This document shows, in pieces, positions 32,180 through 44,499 of a stretch of DNA of 64,000 bases. Source of the DNA: Dichetophora obliterata. Lineage: Eukaryota > Arthropoda > Insecta > Diptera > Sciomyzidae. The DNA lies in NCBI GenBank assembly GCA_963920525.1, contig OY986438.1:193298962-193362961 (forward strand). The letters are read 5' to 3'. Both the position numbers and the translations under genes were made by a program. Positions within the stretch are counted from its first letter, which is position 1. The number at the start of each line of letters is the position of its first letter. The notes beneath the pieces were generated by a model. That model was not told the DNA's origin. It searched no databases and saw nothing but the letters and a program-made list of their open reading frames with translations.

Positions 32180-33820
32180 ATGAGAAACAGGGTGCAAACC
32201 TTCACATGGTAACGTGTTTGACTGTCTCAACATGGCGAGGCCAGCATTAACCATGTGAAATGGTCTCAAGTCGTCTCAAACTGCCACGTGTTGTTTCATG
32301 GGCTTCGTCAAAACTGGCTACCGTTACAACCCGTTGTAACGCGCGCTGCAAAAAAGTGATACTTAGAGAAGAGGAGGGAAGAAAAACGTATTTTGAAGGG
32401 GAAAAATCTAAGTACAAAATCGCGAGCAGGAGAAGATTGAGATGTATGGTGATAGGAATGAGGCCCGAAAATTTTTCGAAAAAATAAGACGCCTTGCCGA
32501 TGGTTTTAAAACCGGGGACTCTTCCTGAAAGGATGAAAACGGGAATCTAGTGACAGATGTCCAGAGTACACTGACGTTATGGAGGGAACACTTCTCTAAG
32601 CTTCTAAATGGCGACGATGACAACAATCCCGCCAATAGAAATGATATTCCGGAAACCCCAATTTCGGATGACAGCGTCGAGGTTCCGCTGCTCGACTATG
32701 ATGAAGTTCTGACAGCTATAGCTCGGCTTAAAAATAACAAAGCCGCGGGAGCTGATGGCTTACCTGCTGAGCTGTTTAAGAACGGAGGCGAAGCTCTATT
32801 TAAATGCATTCACGAGCTTCTATGTAGAATATGGTCGGAAGAATGCATTCCGAACGATTGGAATCTCAGTGTGCTCTGTCAAATCCACAAGAAAGGCGAT
32901 ATATTTGTGCCAATTACCGTGGGATAAGCCTTCTTAATATCGCATAAAAGGTCCTGTCAAGCGTTTTATTAGTGTGGCTTCAGACCTGCAAAGTCCACTA
33001 TTGACCTGATTTTTACGCTACGACAAGTCTCGAAGAAGACAAAATAAAAACAAATCGACATCCACCATCTTTTTGTCGATAACAAAGCCGCCTTCGACAA
33101 CTCAATAAGGACTCACCTATACCTGGATGTTTTTATTCCTGCAAAACTGTTCCGTCTTTGCTGGATGAGACTGAGCAACACTAGCAGCGCAGTTAAAATC
33201 GGGAAGGACCTCTTCCCACCATTTGTTACCAAACGAGGTTTTAGACTAGGTGATTCCTTATCATGCGGCCTTTTCAACCTAATGATATAAAATATCACCC
33301 GAGCACCTAATCTGAGAAGTAGTGATGCAATAGTCTATAAGAGTGTTATGCTGATGACATTAATATCATTGGCTATAATACGCGCGAAGTCAGTGGAGCA
33401 TTCTCAAAATTAGAAAAAGAGCCTAGTTGACAAAATACTTGGTGTCAACAAACAGTCCCAGCGTCTTGGAACTCACTAGGCAATTGAAAAGCAAATACCT
33501 CTCTCCACGAAAATCGTACCGTATCGTACTCAACATGCCCGTCCTTCTTTATGAATCACAAACCTGGACGCTGAGCAGTTCAAATGAAAAGACTTTAGAA
33601 GCCTACGCGAGAGAGATCTTTTGCAAGATCTCTCTCGCAAAGCATCGGTGCCGAGTACCGAGTACCGAATACGACATCGACATAGTCAAGCGCATTAAAA
33701 TCGAGGATTAACCAGAGGACAACCTGACGAAGCTTGGAATTTCCAACTGGTGACAGAAACGGCTGGTGCACGTAATTCGATGAGGCCAATATCGACCTAC
33801 GGTTGTAGCGCCAACTAAGT
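32180..33820 (+). mobile_element. second RTE LINE copy, heavily deleted
   Basis: The leader matches the first copy (GACTGTCTCAACATGGCGAGG at 32219-32239, shown in part). A large internal deletion then removes the endonuclease, joining the leader at about 32330 to the end of the linker (GTTGTAACGCGCGCTGC). The RT start (32550-32927) keeps the 40 bp that copy 1 lost (encoding FKNGGEALFKCIHELLCRIW). Later parts carry many deletions and stops, down to the 3' end CGCCAACTAAGT. Not functional. No clear target duplication. Confidence 0.88.
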
Positions 33821-33824
33821 CAGA

Positions 33825-34400
33825 AAGGCCGAAATTGCAGCGCATTTGGATCTGAAGGTTACCAGAAGCAGAATCCAACAAATTTTGCACGAAAACGACA
33901 AGTCAGTTATGAATAATCACGCTCCTCTCAACCCAGGCTTCTACCACAACACATTGCGGCCCGTCTAGCATTTTCCGGAATGTTATATATAGTGGTATGT
34001 GGTATAGTGGTGTAACTAGGTATCCGTGTAACCGTCAGATCATTGATATATTTTATTTCTTGTAAATCAAATGCACAAGTTTATATGGATTTATTAAACG
34101 ATGTGCTTGAGTTCGCAGGCTATCTATGCAAAGATAAATAGACTTTATAGCAAGACAACGCACTAATACACTCTGCCCGAGCCACAAAGGACTTTCCGCA
34201 ATCCCAAAATATACCCGCGCTGGAGTAGCCTGCTGTTAGACCAGACTTGAATCCTATAGCAAAACCTGTGGGGAATTTTTGCGGCCCAAGTTAAAAAAAA
34301 CTGACTCCAGTTCGAGTCGGTGAAGCATCTGAAAAAAGTTTTTAAGAAGGAATTTCCCATATTGTATCCTTATATCATTGATAGACTCCAAGCCTACTTA
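33825..34400 (+). pseudogene. Tc1-like transposase remnant, interrupted by the RTE copy
   Basis: Frame-corrected pieces: RKAEIAAHLDL and RSRIQQILHEN (DNA-binding half), HIAARLAFSGM, VYMDLLNDVLEFA, QDNALIHSARATKDF (second catalytic Asp), IPALEWPA and PDLNPI (before the third catalytic residue, which is lost). It starts immediately after the RTE 3' end. A frame just before the RTE copy (LRGTVYLNCLSKREVG, 32128-32178) might be its N-terminus, which would place the RTE insertion inside this transposon. Confidence 0.6.
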
Positions 34401-36029
34401 GGCTAAGCCAAGTAATATATAAGAAGGGGAGACATATTCCTTACTAGAATCTATATATATATAAATATTTCTATTTTATTCCATTAATATATTAAAATAA
34501 GTTTTGCACATATAAATATTTAGGATGCTGTTTTCAAATACATCACAATTTTTTTGATAAAAAAAGTTTTTAAATAAAATAAAACCAATAATAAGGCTGT
34601 TTACAATCTGGTGCAAATGGTCTTGCATCTTAGCATTTGCAAAATGGTAGAGTAGATTTAAATAAAATTTGCAGTAAAAGACAATTTTGCTTTTCTCAAA
34701 TCAGCAGAAAATTTCATGTAAGTGTTGCAAAGTAAACCGAAAAAGACCTTTTAAAATTGATACAAAATTTTTACAATTGCAAAAATTTGCAATATCAAAT
34801 ACACAAGATTGTGAATTGCCCTAATATAGAAACCCATGATGCTTTGTTTGCTTAGAATTGCATTAGAAGTGTTACACACATAAATATTTGACTGAGGTAT
34901 GTAGCTCTTTGTTTTACTTTGTAACCAATTTAACGCCATGTTTTAACTACAATTTCGAATATTCATCTTATTAAAATTTAAAATAAATTTTACCTGTTAT
35001 TACTTCTGTCACTGTCAACTTAATGTTGATACTTTTTTATTATATACTATTTGTGCTTTTCCGTTTGCTGGCCATTTTGTTAAGTCATGCTGTGAAATGT
35101 GTTTTTTGTTTTAAACTGATATAAAATATTCTATATCAATTTGTATAACGGTCAACCATTGTAAATTAATTGTAGGCCGTCCAAAGAACTCTATTTTAAG
35201 CAAACATACCATCACATCTATAAAAACTGTCTACAAATTCTTATTATTTATTCTACATTTTAATGTAAAGTTAGTTACATAATGCATTTAATGGATGTAT
35301 GTACTATGTAAGTGTGTATATTATAAATATTATTATATTTTATTACTTTAATTGTTAACAATTCTTGCTGTGGGATAGTTTGATGCAATACCTTTTTAAG
35401 TACTTTTCTAATGTGCGTTTTTTATAATTTTTTTTCTATTTCATGTATAAATGGTTGCTGTATTATTGGCTATTTTTTGGGTGAAAAGCTCTAAACTATG
35501 TCCACACATTTTCAAAATACTGTAATAATTTAATATTGCTTGGCTTAACTACATATTTAAATAAAAGTAATGACAATCAAGCGATGAGACTGAAAAGTTT
35601 GTTAGACATTATAACATTTGTAGATTTTTATATGGCGGTGGCCAAAACTATACATCAGAAAACAGATTTTAAACAAAGAGATAAAAATAAAAAAATTTTA
35701 ACTTTATTTTAATACGAACAAATTTTATTGTATGAGTTTTAATTAACAATACGACACAACAAAAATAAAAAATAATAAGTTTTGAAAACAATTTTTAGAA
35801 GATGGCTCGGTTTTTTTGAAGTATGACAAAATTTTTTGTCAAACGAGTTAAAATTTTGTTCTTATAAGGCTTATATATCAAGTGAGCTAAAATCCCAAAA
35901 AAAAATCTTGTAAGTAAATTCAAATTTAAAATATTGATTAGACTGGTCTTTTTCAAGAAATTTTATCGAAAATAAAAATTATGACTAGTTAAAAACGTGA
36001 CGTTTGGGATAAGAACCAGCATGCATTAA
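34401..36029. other. AT-rich stretch, MITE-like GCATTTGCAA piece only
   Basis: The part at about 34590-34830 (GGTGCAAATGG, TTAGCATTTGCAAAATGG, GTGAATTGCCCTAATA) resembles segments at 44.9 kb and 47.9-48.6 kb. The rest shows nothing I can support. Confidence 0.4.
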
Positions 36030-37950
36030 TATGAGTACAATAGGAGTACGCCAAATGACCGCGATTTGCTAGTTTTGTTGTAAGTTGAAAAACATAAGAA
36101 AATCTTTTGACTTTTTACATATTTCTCGATTTTTTGGGCATAAAACCTTATTTTATGCATAAAAATGGTGTGCACATCGTTTGCTATTTAATTGTCCCTA
36201 AAAATGAGCTTCCAAATATAAAAATCGCATACAAATTATTAGAGTTGTGATATTATAATTTTTGAAAAAGTGTAATTTTTTCTTACTGTAGTAAAAAAAA
36301 ATTAAAAATTTAATTTGTAAAAATTGCAATAAAAATTAAAAAATGTGATGTTATAATTTTTGAAAAAATTTATATTATAAATTTTAATATGTTGCTATTG
36401 AAAAGTTTTCTGAAAAACATTTTATAATAACTTGGTCGTTATGAAATTTTATACTAGAAGTGTAACCTTTTGTAAATTTCGAGTTTGGGTACTTTTACGA
36501 AAAAAAAATCCAAAAAAAAAAATCACAAATCCAAAATTTTAAAAATCGTCTTCACGGTTGGCTGTAGCATTGTCTTAACCTACTTCAGGCAAAAAATTAC
36601 AAAAACAAAAATTCGGATAAAAAAGTTATAGCTTTTGAAACTTGACTTTTTTTCAAAAATGCTTTAAGTGCCTGTTTTTGGCATTTCGAACACAAAAAAT
36701 TAAAAAATCGATAAAATTATGTTTCTCATTTAAAATGGCTTCAATAATATAAAAATACATTTTCTGGTCTTAGTTAGAAGAAATTTTGGAGTTCCAGGGA
36801 TGCCAACATATCAAACCCTGGTTTTAGGTTAAAAAATATTAAAAATACCCCAAAAACCAACCAATTTTATTTTCACCACTGCCACATATGAATTCTCTTT
36901 TTTCACCATTCCATCAAGCACAATATATTCAAAATCGTTTCAGAAATCAAGTCATACCGCCAGGTTAAAGTTCAAAAAGTCAAAGCAAAAAACCAGAAAC
37001 ATTTGCTTTTGTCGAAGCCATTTTTTTTAAAAAAACACAATAGAAACTTTTTTAATTAACTGTGTTTTCGCGCATATGCAGCTTTGTCTTTTGTGGTGAA
37101 AAATTGTGAAAAAGAAAATTCACAAGTGGCAGTGGTAAAAATGAAATTGTTTGGTTTTTGGGGTATTTTTCATATGTTTTTACCCTAAAACCAGGGTCTA
37201 ATATGTTGGTAGCCCTGGAACTCCAAAATTTCTTCTAACTAAAATCATAATATTTTTTTTTATATTACTGAAGCCATTTTAAATGGAAACAATAATTTTA
37301 TCAATTTTTTATGAATTTTTTTGTGTTCGAAATTCCAAAAACAGACACTATGAAAATTTTTGAAAAAAATGAAGTTTCAACAGTTATAACTTTTTAACCG
37401 AATTTTGGTTTAGGTAATTTTATGCTCGAAATAGCTTAAGACTATGTTATAGCCAGCCGTTAAGTCTTTTTTAAAATTTTGCATTTTTGGATTTTTTGGA
37501 ATTTTTGGAATTTTTTTCGTAAAAATACCCAAACGTGAAATTTACAAAATGTTACACTTCTAGTAAAAAATTTCATAACGACCAAGTTCTTTCACGTAAT
37601 CACATAATTTTGTTGTATTAAATGTTGTTTCAAAAAACATTTCAATAGCAATTTATGGCACTTTTTACAAATTTGAGTTTTTAAGATTTGAAAATAATTT
37701 TAAATTAAATTTTTTCAAAAATTAAAATATCACAGCACTGGTAGTTTTTATCCGGTTTTTATGTTTTATAGCTCTTTTTTATGAACAATTAAATAGTAAG
37801 CGAAGTGTTCATCAGTTTTATGCACAAAATAAGTATTCATGCGAAAAAAATTGAGAAATAGGTAAAAAGTCAAAAAATGTTCAAATGTTTTTCAATTTAC
37901 AACAAAACGATCAACTCGCGGTCATTTGGCGTACTCCTATTGAACTCATA
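36030..37950. mobile_element. 1.9-kb foldback element, arms of about 850 bp
   Basis: The left end TATGAGTACAATAGGAGTAC is mirrored at the right end (..GTACTCCTATTGAACTCATA). Pairs of complementary segments then run inward in order: GCCAAATGACCGCGA, GACTTTTTACATATTTCT, AAGTGTAACATTTTG, CAAAAACAGGCAC, GGTTTTTGGGGTA and others, to about 36895 and 37100. The unpaired centre is about 200 bp. No significant open frame is present. The structure is that of a foldback-type transposon or a pair of opposed copies. Confidence 0.8.
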
Positions 37951-38339
37951 GTGCGCCAGGTATAAACTAAATTAAGCTAAGATTTTGGCAGTCGATTTGT
38001 TTTGAGAACGAGATGGTTTAGATAGAAAAAAAAAATTGCCACACTCCCTTTTACCGCTAACAAATCAATAAAAATTCAGTAGAAATCTTTTACAAAACTT
38101 CAAAAACTCTTAAGCCGCTCATATGATTAGAATGAGCGTTTATATATAGGGGTTTTCAGATACTATAAATATCTTAGCGTTATCTATTTTGTAGAGGAAT
38201 TCCCCAACGCGTTAACGACGATTTTCGATATCGTTAGCTAACGAAAACTGTCATTTTGTATGAATGTGGCACGCGCAATCACCTATAATGAAAACGATTA
38301 TTATCGTTAAGTTTTTGGGAATTCCACTACTGATGTATC

Positions 38340-40710
38340 AACACCAGAGGGCACTGTAGTACAAATCTTTCGGGTTGGGACCTATTCGAAGAATTTAAAA
38401 AATTTGAAAAAAATCTTGAAATCAAAACCTTGAAAAAAAATCTTGAAAACAAAATTTTGGAAAAAAAAATCTTGAAACGAAAATCTTGGAAAAATAGTCT
38501 TGAAACTCAAAATCTTGGAAAACTTACGCATAGAATGTATTCTTTAATCCGCTATTGTCAAATCACGAATTGTCAATCACAGAAATTGTCAAATTTTGAA
38601 ATAAATGTCAAATCGTCCAATTATTTCAAAAAGTTTCAAACTTCAAAGTGCCAAATATCGAAAAAAGTGTAAAATTTGGAATAAGTGCAAAAATTCGAAA
38701 AAATGGTAAAATTAATTTTACCATTTCATAATTTTAAATAAGTGCCGAATTTCGAAATCCGCGTGCGCGAATTAAAGAATTCTATGCACATTCTATGCGT
38801 AGGTTTTTCAAGATTTCTTAATTGAAAATTCGACACTATTTCGAAAAGTGTCCAATTTCGAAAGATGTATCAAATTTTTCGAATAATGTCAAATATCGAA
38901 GACAATCAAAATAATGAATAGATAATTGTCTAGTCACAGAAATTGTCAAAATTTTTAAATAAATGCCAAATTGTCCAATTATTTAAAAAAGTTTCAAATG
39001 TCAAAAAGTGTCAAATATCGAAAAAGTGTCAAATTTGGAATCAGTGCAAAAAATCGAAAAAATAGTAAAATTTTTAATAAATTTTCTTTATTTTATTTTT
39101 AAATAAAGTGTCAAATTTCGAAATGCACAAGTTTTGCAAAAAATGTCATATTTAATTTTGAATAAGTACTCGTCGTTCGTCTGGATGGGACCATAAATAT
39201 TTAAGAAAAATCATAATTTTGCCAAAATTTTACAGTGATGTTTTCGAAATTATACACTTTTCCGTTTATACATTTTATTCAAAGAACAACATTTTTTAAA
39301 ATTTCAAGATTTATGCATATTTTGTGTTTTCTAAATTTTTTTTTCAAGATTTCGTTTTCAAGATATTTTTTTTTCAAGATTATTTTTTTCAAGATTTTGG
39401 TTGTTTCAAGATTTTGATCTTCAAGCATTCGGACCGCTCCCAAGTGTCAAATTTCGAAAAGTGACAAATTTTGCAAAAAAATTTCAAATTTTAAAAAATA
39501 TATGTTCATAAATGGACAAAAAACCACCACGTCCTCGTCGTTTGTCTGGACGACGCAAGTGTGTGACCATAAATATTTAAAAAATTTATAATTTTGCCAA
39601 TTTTTGTTTTCGAAATTAGACTCTTTTCGGTTTTTTTCACGAAATTGTACATTTTGTTCAAAAGAACAACATTTCTTACAATTTCAAGATTTTTTCAAGA
39701 TTTATGCATATTTTGTGTTTTCTAGATTTTTTTTCAAGATTTTCCTTTCAAGATTTCCCACTGAACCATAAGCGAAGGTTTTGCGTAAGGTGAGAGTTTT
39801 GCGAACGTTTTTTGATAGTTTTTTTTTTAATTTTTGATTTTTTATTTTGTCGCTTAAAAGTGCTCTATAGAAGATTTAATTCCTGAAAACTTTTCCCATA
39901 AATAAAAAATAAACTTCTTTTGCAAAATTCATAAAAAACTTATCTTGAGTCGAAAAAGTATCATTTTAGAAGATAAAAATTCCTCGTAAATGAATCATTT
40001 TTGTTCATAAACGAGTTCAGAAATGAATCATAAATGCCTGTTTTTTACATTTTTAAATGAGTTAAAAAAATAATTTTGTGTCATATCAGTAGAAACAATA
40101 TCTCATAAACGAACCATTTTTTGTATAAATGAGTTCAGAAATTAATCATATTTCTTTTTTATATACTAAAATGAGTTAAAAAAGGAATAATTTAAACCTT
40201 TGTTAATATTATTATATTAGTAAATTAAAATGTTAACCTTCATACAAACGTCATATAAACTTTTTCACCAGTGCAAATTGATTCTCGCCATAAGAAAAGA
40301 GATTGATGTACTGCTACACGTTTCTATGGTTAATTTTTTAACTCATTTCCGAAGAAAACAGGTTCGTCTCTGAGAGGTCTGAAAAAGAGTTAATTTCCAA
40401 GAGCCGAAAAATAACTTTTCTATAGTTGTTTTTTAACTCATTTTTAAACAAAAAAAGTACAATTTATAGTTCTTTTTTAACTCATTTCCGAACAAAATAA
40501 GTTTAATTTGTGAAAGACATTTTAGTCCGACGAATGAAACAAAAAGGGTTCTTTTATGAGTGCCGAAAATAAGAGTTTCTACACGAAAAGTTTCATAAAT
40601 GAATTCAAAAACGGTTATTTCGGTTCACTGGGTTCGTTTCAAGATTATTTTTTTTTCTAGATTTTGGTTGTTTCAAAATTTTGACCTTCAATCATTCGGA
40701 TCACTCTCCC
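38340..40710. repeat. degenerate field of TTTCAAGATT / GTCAAATTTCGAAA repeats
   Basis: AATCTTGAAA (left, 38410-38530) and TTTCAAGATT (right, 39298-39420, 39680-39765, 40637-40680) occur in opposed orientation. In between is a minisatellite-like run of GTCAAATTTCGAAAAAGT. A hairpin pairs 38515-38560 with 38760-38820 (CTACGCATAGAATGT). A ~355-bp block (about 39165-39430) is repeated at 39525-39765 with GACCATAAATATTTAA and TTTATGCATATTTTGTGTTT. Open frames here are low-complexity artefacts. Confidence 0.65.
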
Positions 40711-40722
40711 CATTTTCTACCG

Positions 40723-40768
40723 CTGGTCGGATGAACCATTTTCTAACGCTGGTGGTTCATCCGACCAG
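40723..40768. repeat. perfect 15-bp inverted repeat
   Basis: CTGGTCGGATGAACC (40723-40737) and GGTTCATCCGACCAG (40754-40768), with a 16-nt loop. Unusually GC-rich for this area. Too long a stem for chance, but no poly-U follows and no gene lies nearby. Confidence 0.75.
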
Positions 40769-41609
40769 TGAAAGGACCCATCATACGTACGTTCATATCT
40801 TATATGGAATTTGATCACTTTTTTAAAAAAAATTTATTTTAAATGTTGTACTTTCTTAAGGGTCTATTGAAAAATTGTTCAAGATTTTAAAACTTGTCGT
40901 TCGGGGCTGGGAAGAAAAATCATGATTTTTGGACCTTCATTGGCTGTATGTGAACATTTTTTAAAAAGCATATAATGCAAATAAAATGATGACAAGATAC
41001 TAAAAAAACTCAACATTTTTCTAAACAATAATTGAAGGTTATTGGAGGAATTTGTACCATTTTTGATCACCTTTTACGCTTTTGGTTGGAAAAACTACCA
41101 CAACATTTTTTCTCGTAACGGAAAAAGTTTCAACTCAATAAAAAAACTCCCAATGATCTCAATGAGCATTCATTCCTAACATATTTGTAGACCTCGATTG
41201 ATTGACTTTTTCTCAAAAAAATAAGGAGCCCGGTAGCAAATGGGTTAATACAAATCAAAACGGTTTGACGGATTTCGCTCAAACTTGATACACATTTTGC
41301 ATGCATCCTATATAACATTTTTAAATACTTTTTTTTTACCCTTTACTATAAGGGACCCTTTATTATACTGTTTTAATTTTGCTATTTAAATACGTCTTAC
41401 TTCAGAAAATGTTGGCCAATTTAATTTTCACTAATTTCTATTATTTTGACACCAAAAACATTCACATACATATCTTCAAAATTGTAAAAGTTTATAGTAC
41501 AACGACTTTTTCATAAAACATCGATGCCTATTAAGCATTTCCTAAGAGCAAAAAAAGACATCAAAATCAAAGTTTTGACTTTCGATGCAAATATCTCCGC
41601 TGTTTTTAA

Positions 41610-41910
41610 GGTAAGCTTTCTCAATGTCCGGTTAGGCACTAATCAGAACTTTAACCAGCAGTTAGCAAAAAAGCTCTTTCTCAATGTTCGGTTAAGGCTT
41701 AAACGTCAGTTAAGTGCTGATTAAGTTAACGACAAATTGTGGTTTCGGTTAGCTGCTAATCGAAGGAACAGCTGACAAGATTACAAAATTACAAAAAACC
41801 GACGGTTGCTTAACCAGCACTTGGTGAAATCAGAACTATTTTTTAGTTATCATATCGTTAGCTAACACCTGGTTAAGAGCTTGATTAACCGGACATTGAG
41901 AAAGCGGCCC
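41610..41910. mobile_element. Harbinger-like MITE with TAA target duplication
   Basis: The left end is GGTAAGCTTTCTCAATGTCC and the right end is its near complement (..GGACATTGAGAAAGCGGCCC), flanked by TAA on both sides (41607-41609, 41911-41913). An internal copy of CTTTCTCAATGTTCGGTTAA starts at about 41674. 301 bp, non-coding. Confidence 0.78.
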
Positions 41911-41913
41911 TAA

Positions 41914-43364
41914 ATATATTTATTTAAAATTTGTTTCTTCAAAAGTTTAATAAAATAAAATTACTTCAGAAAAATAGTTTGAACTTTATCGTTAGAATAG
42001 TGAAAATATTTTATATCTTTTTTCAAAAAAGTCCAAAATACTGACTTTTACTCAAAACACGACTCAAAAGAAGTTTTTGTTGTTAAAATAAAAACAAGTA
42101 AAAATTTTCTTCTGACTACCTTTCATATGGTGAAGCATTCATTTACTCGTTTTACTGTTTTTGCCATTAAAGCAACAAGGGTTACCCCCATAATTTGTTT
42201 TTCGAAATTAATTTTTTTCAAAATGTTTTTTTTACATGTTTTACAAAACATTCAAGCTTCCCCGTTTCCATCAGGTGATGGAGAGACTCGAGCACTGGTA
42301 TAGTGCCAAAAAACTAGATGCTCTGTTAAGAGCTAAAAATAAAAACAACAGCAAACAATAGATAAAAGTCAAAATTAAAAAAGAAGCATTATATTCATTA
42401 TTAAATTTGCAGAATGTATGGTATTTATTCTATTTATTTGTTTTATCTTTAACTTAAATTACAACAAATTCTTTGAAATTATTATGCAAACTTTGATTTC
42501 ATTTTATTTTTATTATTATGTTTATTAATATTTATGTACTTTGCAGACTTATAGTTTAAACCTTTTCAAGTTCATCTAACATTTTATATATATATATGAA
42601 TATATTCATTATATTTTTTTAAATATATTGTAAACGTTTCGGCTTAAACAAATTAACACAACTAACTGCTTTCTTAAATTTAATAAAACTAAACAATTAG
42701 ATGTATTTAATTATTGCTTTTTCGATTCTTACTGCTTAAATCTTGTTGTTTAAAATTAATATCAATTTTTAAAAAATACATATAACATGAAGTGGTTAAT
42801 AAATTATTTAAATAACATTTAAGAGAAAACTTAACTTAATAAACATACAAAAAAATATATATTTGTACTTGTACTTAAAAAAATAATAGATAAATTTTAT
42901 GCTTTCGCTTTCACTTTCAGTTTCTTTGTTCGTTTAGTGTGACTACAAAACAACACTTAATGTAAATAAAGTAATACACTTTAACTTCAACTTTGATATA
43001 GAAAAAAAAAAAAAAAAGGTTATCAATTAACAAAAATACAGCAAAAAACAGTTTAGGTACAAAATATATGAGTTTATCTAAAATATCGTAAAGTAAAGTA
43101 TAGTCAAGCGAGCCTACCGCGTAACTCATTTAAAAAATATCCAACTGTATAAAAAAACTTAAAAGCCTGCCTTCGTTTCTATATGTAATTGACACTTAAG
43201 TGGGCGTGCCATGACGCGTTTAGTTAATTAGTAAAAAGTTGCGGGTAGTTTGGGGTAGTCTAGATTACTGCTGCCGCTACACACAGCACAAATGGTGGCG
43301 TTTTACTTAAATTTTTTTAATTTCATGAGCAATAACGCGAGATTCTTGTTACGATTGAAGTTGC
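41914..43364 (-). other. 3' flank of the RhoGEF gene; probable 3' UTR, no coding signal
   Basis: This follows the stop codon of the minus-strand RhoGEF gene. Several AATAAA hexamers on the minus strand (seen as TTTATT near 42434 and 42522) could serve as polyadenylation signals, but the region is so AT-rich that the choice is open. An A-run of about 15 lies near 43002-43017. Confidence 0.35.
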
Positions 43365-44350
43365 TTATGATGAAGCACTGGAGGACATTTCTTTTATTTT
43401 GCCACCGCCACCTAGTGCTGGACTGCTTAGCGAAGAACTATCTGAATGCAGCTGCATCATTGCGCCCAGCACCATGGGCTGATGTGTGGGCGATTGATTC
43501 GGCGTTGAGTTGGTGCTCTTCGATTTGCGGAACCAGTTGCCGAGTTTGCGCCGCCCCAATGAGCTGGTGCTATAGTCATAATTCGTCTCCTTGCCGCCAT
43601 TTGTCGTCATGACTGTTGATATTGTTGTAGCTGTTGTTGTTGTAGATGCCGTAGTTTGACGCTGAGATTTCTTTGGCAACGTATCGCAATATTTGTGCTG
43701 CAACTTTGCGGGCGATTCAGGCATGGAGCTGCTGCCGCTACCATTCACTGCTGCCACATCGTATATATTCTCTTTACAATGTAGATTGAAGCTGCTGTAG
43801 GTGCCCTCACCACCGTGTAGCAAACCACCACCACCACCAGTCTTTGCGACAGGCGTTTCATAGTCGGAATGGTATTCGCGATCGGAAAGATCGCGCTCGT
43901 CAGTCGTCTCATCGCCTGCCAGCTCAGAGATAAATAAATTTTTGCCACAGAACTGACGCTCCAGCGCAAGAGTGGTGAGAAAACGTCGCTTACGATTTGC
44001 AGAACGGAAGCTGAAATCGAACCATTTGTTGCGGGTATCACAATAGATGCGGAGAGCATTCTTCACCGTGGCACCAAAGATTTTGCCATCGGGCAGATTA
44101 AGTATGCGGCAGCTGTCTAGAAAGATGCGACCCTTGTAGATAAAATGCTGACGTTTGAGAATGTCCTTCTTGCAGTAGATGAGCTGGTGATCGAAAAGGA
44201 AGAGCGTGTAGGTATTGTTCCAGAGATTGGGAGAAACACGTGTCGCATCAATCTGCATAAAATAGCGTGTGCTGTGAAAATGAAGCGGAGGACCGGAAAA
44301 ATTCTCAAAGTTGGACTGATGACGTGCCAGATTTTCACTATGACGTTTGC
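43365..44350 (-). CDS. RhoGEF3: RhoGEF3-like protein, last exon (PH domain and C-terminus)
   Basis: The acceptor is CTCGCCACCAG at 44351 and the stop TAA at 43365. It codes from phase 1 for 328 residues. It completes the DH domain (GKRHSENLARHQSNFENFSGPP) and gives a PH domain: TLFLFDHQLIYCKKDILKRQHFIYKGRI, then KNALRIYC. The FLFDHQL(I/M)YCKKD(I/L)L string is the Asef/collybistin signature. The PH domain binds phosphoinositides and controls the exchange reaction (known). The rest is low-complexity Ser/Thr/Gly with a conserved-looking GRRKLGNWFRKSKSTNS motif. Long frames on either strand opposite this exon are shadows. Confidence 0.93.
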
Positions 44351-44499
44351 CTGGTGGCGAGAGAAGAGAAAAATTGTTAATTTTAGATATTTTAAATTTA
44401 AATTGTTTAACGGTGCTGTTACTTTTTGAAGAAAACAGGAAATAAAAACCCAAACTCAAAATTAAACTAAATTAAACGCCTATTGAAATTGCAGATTAA

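Noticed and set aside
38430..38672. 80-codon Lys/Asn-rich frame
   Set aside because: Low-complexity translation of the TTGAAA/AATCTT repeat field.
43745..44059. 104-codon frame inside the PH exon
   Set aside because: It overlaps the PH-domain frame in another phase and has no family resemblance. It is a shadow.
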